32,364 bases of DNA. It comes from Promethearchaeota archaeon (GTDB lineage Archaea > Asgardarchaeota > Lokiarchaeia > Sigyniarchaeales > Sigyniarchaeaceae). The translations under genes and the position numbers were made by a program. Below, one piece after another: positions 30,268 through 32,364 of the stretch. The notes beneath the pieces are model-generated. The model was given only the letters and a program-made list of their open reading frames with translations, was not told where the DNA came from and searched no databases. Each line of letters begins with the position of its first letter. Position 1 is the stretch's first letter. The stretch spans positions 1-32,364 of the forward strand of contig JAFGBX010000212.1 in assembly GCA_016932935.1 (NCBI GenBank), given 5' to 3'.

Positions 30268-31704
30268 TCACCTGACGTGTCTTCTTTGGTGGCTCGTGAT
30301 TGTCTCGTCGAGGCGCTCGATAACCGTGGCCGGTAGTGCAGGCACGGCGTGCGAGGCTGCTATCTCCGCTATCTTGGTCCTGATTCGCTCTCCCATATCG
30401 CTCGCGCCCTCCTTCAGCCACCGGTTGGCGTGCTTGCGCGTGAGCAAGCTTGGGAACCACAACTCGCTGCGGTAATTGGCGAGCGTGTGCTTGCTCTTGA
30501 GGTAATTGCCGCCTGGCCCTATAGCCTTGATCGTGGCGGTTGCGAGGGTGTCATCGTTCACGTCGATCCCCTTGAGGAGTCGCCTGGTCATGCCGATGAC
30601 CTCGTCGCCCAGGACGAGCATCTCGGGGGAACAGACCATCGCCATGTCGATGTAACCGACGTCGTGGATCATATTCAAACCCGCAAGCCCCTGCGTGAGG
30701 ATGGAGAAGGTGCTCTCGATCCCCGCTTGGGCGTCCAGGAGCTTGGAATCCGTGGATCCAGCCAGGCCCCACGTCGGGAGGCCAAGGGCTCGCGCGACCT
30801 CCGCCTGTGCGGCGATGCCCAGGCTCATCTCTGGCGCGGCGATGCTCATGAGGGTCGTGTCCATGTCGAAGATGTTGAGGTTACCGCTCAAGAAGCATGG
30901 CGCGCCCGGGTTGGCGAGCTGGACGATCGACAGGCTCACGAGCCCTTCAGCGACTAGCTGGGAGACTGCGCCCGCGAGGGTAACCGGTGCGGTCGTGCCG
31001 GGCTGGACGGTCGACCCCGGAACCTGGGGCATGCCCAGCTCGGCCGCCACGAGCATCTTCTCGACGACGTCCCCTGGAAAGACGAGCGGCGAGATCGGCT
31101 CCGGGTAGGAGATGGCGAACGGGCGCTTGTGGAGTTGCTCCTCCCCGCCCGCGACCGCCGCGGCCATCCCGTGCACGGCCCGGACGCCGTCGGGGGTGTA
31201 TCCGATGAACACGACGGGCTTGGTCGTGTTAGTCACGACAGCTCGGAACTCGTACAGCTCCTCCGCCGCGGCTGGCACGTCCTGTGCGGTTCCCATGGGC
31301 ATGACGTAGTCGATGTTGGACAGCGCGTCGGCGACCCTCGCCCCGAGCTCGATGTCGCCTATCCTCGTCTCTCGGATCGCGCCCGTGAAGGGATCCCGAG
31401 TTTTTGGGCTTGCCGTGGACGTCCCGTAGTAGCTGTTTTTACCGGAAAGGTGCATCGCCCTGTTCCCGTTCCTGTCGTAGATCCAGAACCCCTTGGGGGC
31501 CGACTCGATGCAGCGCTCGACGAGCTTCCGCGGGATCTTGGCCCGGTCGCCCTCGATGGTCGCCCCCGCGTCGCGGAATAGTTTCAGCGCCCTGGGATGC
31601 ATGACATTGCACCCGCAGCCCTCGAGAATCTCCTTCGCCGCGTCCAGGATGCGCTCGACCTTTTGCTCGTCGAGTGCTTGGAATCGAATCGACATGCGCG
31701 CCAT
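30268..31704 (-). CDS. non-pyrrolysine MttB-family methyltransferase (first gene of corrinoid operon)
   Basis: It encodes 478 residues from ATG 31704 (MARMSIRFQALDEQ); ATG 31695 is also possible, while the longest frame to 31800 lies upstream of the predicted transcript start. Family marks are 'KVERILDAAKEILEGCG', 'KNSYYGTSTASPKTRDPFTG' (residues about 86-105), 'PGTTAPVTLAGAVSQLVAEG' and 'GLAGLNMIHDVGYIDMAM'. No in-frame amber. Role as for its paralogue downstream: methyl transfer from a methylated amine or betaine to the corrinoid protein encoded five bases after its stop. The TATA-like element at 31771-31780 would give a leader of about 45 bases. Confidence 0.9.
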   Translation of the reverse strand: MARMSIRFQALDEQKVERILDAAKEILEGCGCNVMHPRALKLFRDAGATIEGDRAKIPRKLVERCIESAPKGFWIYDRNGNRAMHLSGKNSYYGTSTASPKTRDPFTGAIRETRIGDIELGARVADALSNIDYVMPMGTAQDVPAAAEELYEFRAVVTNTTKPVVFIGYTPDGVRAVHGMAAAVAGGEEQLHKRPFAISYPEPISPLVFPGDVVEKMLVAAELGMPQVPGSTVQPGTTAPVTLAGAVSQLVAEGLVSLSIVQLANPGAPCFLSGNLNIFDMDTTLMSIAAPEMSLGIAAQAEVARALGLPTWGLAGSTDSKLLDAQAGIESTFSILTQGLAGLNMIHDVGYIDMAMVCSPEMLVLGDEVIGMTRRLLKGIDVNDDTLATATIKAIGPGGNYLKSKHTLANYRSELWFPSLLTRKHANRWLKEGASDMGERIRTKIAEIAASHAVPALPATVIERLDETITSHQRRHVR

Positions 31705-31770
31705 CACGAGCCGGTGTGCATAGGACGGTAGCCCTCGCTTCCTAAAACAGCTAAGTAAGTGGGCTGCGCG

Positions 31771-31780
31771 GTTTAATAGA
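31771..31780. promoter_or_regulatory. box A between the divergent mttB operon and the MBL-fold gene
   Basis: GTTTAATAGA reads TCTATTAAAC on the minus strand, a good archaeal TATA box about 26 bases from a predicted start near 31749 for the mttB operon. On the plus strand the same bases would start transcription near 31800, just before ATG 31812. No second AT-rich element is seen, so it may serve both directions. Confidence 0.5.
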
Positions 31781-31811
31781 CGAGAGACCCAGCTAGGCAA
31801 GTGGACTCTGC

Positions 31812-32364
31812 ATGATCATTTTTCAACACCCCCCCGCGATCACGCCCGTCCCGCTCGGCATCACCCGGTGCTTCTTGTTGAAGGGGCGGGAAGGCTTCGT
31901 GCTGGTCGACACGAGTTATCCGAACCAGTATCCGAGATTCAAAGCGGTGCTGGACAAGAAGCTCGGCATCTCGGTTAAAGAGATCAAGTGGGTCATCCTC
32001 ACGCACCACCACGACGACCACGCGGGATTTATCGCACCCCTCCTCGAGGAATCCGGAGCAAGGCTCGTCGTCCACGAGCTGGCCTTGCCCCACCTCGAGA
32101 AGGGCGTGAGCCTTGACGACGACCCGTCGTATTACATCTCCCGGCGGGCGCGGTGGCTCTTCAAGGCCATGGAGCGCTTCCATCCATTCACCTTCCCCCC
32201 CGTGGTGCCGAGTGCGGGGGACGTCGTGATGCGCGGGACGGGACAGCTCGACCTCGACCGTGCTGTCGGCCTGCCGGGCCGGGCCGTCCACACGCCCGGG
32301 CATTCAAGTGACAGCATCTCCGTGCTGCTCGAGGGCGGCACGCTCCTCTGCGGCGACACGTTCA
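31812..32364 (+). CDS. metallo-beta-lactamase-fold hydrolase (3' truncated by window)
   Basis: It starts at ATG 31812 and stays open for 184 codons to the window end, so the C-terminus is missing. The frame gives the MBL metal motif THHHDDHAG (64-72; HxHxDH ligands His65, His67, Asp69, His70), then HTPGHS (about 159-164) for the next metal histidine, and 'LLCGDTF' at the end, supplying the bridging Asp. Between them lies a linker with 'RARWLFKAMERFHPFTFPP'. Known: a di-metal hydrolase fold used for lactones, thioesters, RNA, phosphonates and more; the substrate cannot be told. It is divergent from the mttB-corrinoid operon and might share its promoter island. A functional link to amine demethylation is only suggested by position. 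Confidence 0.85.
   Translation, partial: MIIFQHPPAITPVPLGITRCFLLKGREGFVLVDTSYPNQYPRFKAVLDKKLGISVKEIKWVILTHHHDDHAGFIAPLLEESGARLVVHELALPHLEKGVSLDDDPSYYISRRARWLFKAMERFHPFTFPPVVPSAGDVVMRGTGQLDLDRAVGLPGRAVHTPGHSSDSISVLLEGGTLLCGDTF

Noticed and set aside
30262-30460. N-terminal extension of the corrinoid protein
   Set aside because: It re-reads the end of the upstream MttB gene and shows no conserved sequence. ATG 30262 with GGTGAG starts the normal corrinoid-protein sequence.
26638-31704. Pyrrolysine (amber readthrough) in the MttB-like genes
   Set aside because: All three frames are full length without in-frame TAG, so nothing suggests pyrrolysine use.
1-32364. CRISPR array, insertion sequence, integrase or long direct repeats
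   Set aside because: No regularly spaced repeats, transposase-like proteins or terminal inverted repeats were seen on reading.

Overview
The window reads as a GC-rich archaeal chromosome segment. The evidence is: AT-rich box A (TATA-like) elements 25-30 bases upstream of several starts, some of which would give leaderless mRNAs; an intron-containing tRNA-Gln with no encoded CCA; an AbrB-PhoU fusion regulator of archaeal type; small zinc-ribbon membrane proteins; and secreted proteins dense in N-glycosylation sequons. The style of the surface proteins and the abundance of MttB-like methyltransferases would suit an Asgard or Bathyarchaeia-like lineage, but that placement is inference. I see no insertion sequence, CRISPR array, rRNA or integrase.

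Layout. 1-1119 is the C-terminal end of a GH38-type alpha-mannosidase. 1260-3001 holds minus-strand small proteins: a lipocalin-like protein, an SCP2 sterol-carrier-like protein and an unrecognised 263-residue protein. 3299-3997 is pyrE. 4109-4786 is a membrane protein with a zinc ribbon. 5102-5202 is tRNA-Gln(UUG) with a 27-base intron. 5279-7288 is a fusion of a neutral-ceramidase-like domain with a PIG-L/LmbE-type deacetylase domain. 7365-10612 carries an MDR dehydrogenase, an AbrB-PhoU regulator and a two-helix membrane protein. 10635-13372 (minus) carries a B12-binding-type radical SAM protein and a UroD-family methyltransferase homologue. 13512-16250 is a tight three-gene operon of membrane and surface proteins. 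16260-19167 (minus) has an SDR, a DUF998-like membrane protein and a long CofE-like protein.

19375-26530 (minus) is a glycoside hydrolase operon, in transcription order GH2, GH78 alpha-L-rhamnosidase and a GH-D-like TIM-barrel enzyme. None has a visible signal peptide, so they probably act in the cytoplasm on imported oligosaccharides or glycosides. 26638-31704 holds three MttB-superfamily methyltransferases without an in-frame amber (non-pyrrolysine type). Two flank a cognate corrinoid protein in one minus-strand operon; the third is convergent. A metallo-beta-lactamase-fold gene runs off the right edge.

Taken together the window suggests an organism that takes apart plant- or algal-type glycosides and also demethylates quaternary or tertiary amines through corrinoid proteins. 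The candidates for undescribed biology are the ceramidase/PIG-L fusion, the three-gene glycosylated surface-complex operon, the three-member non-Pyl MttB set, and the radical SAM protein with a seven-cysteine region.
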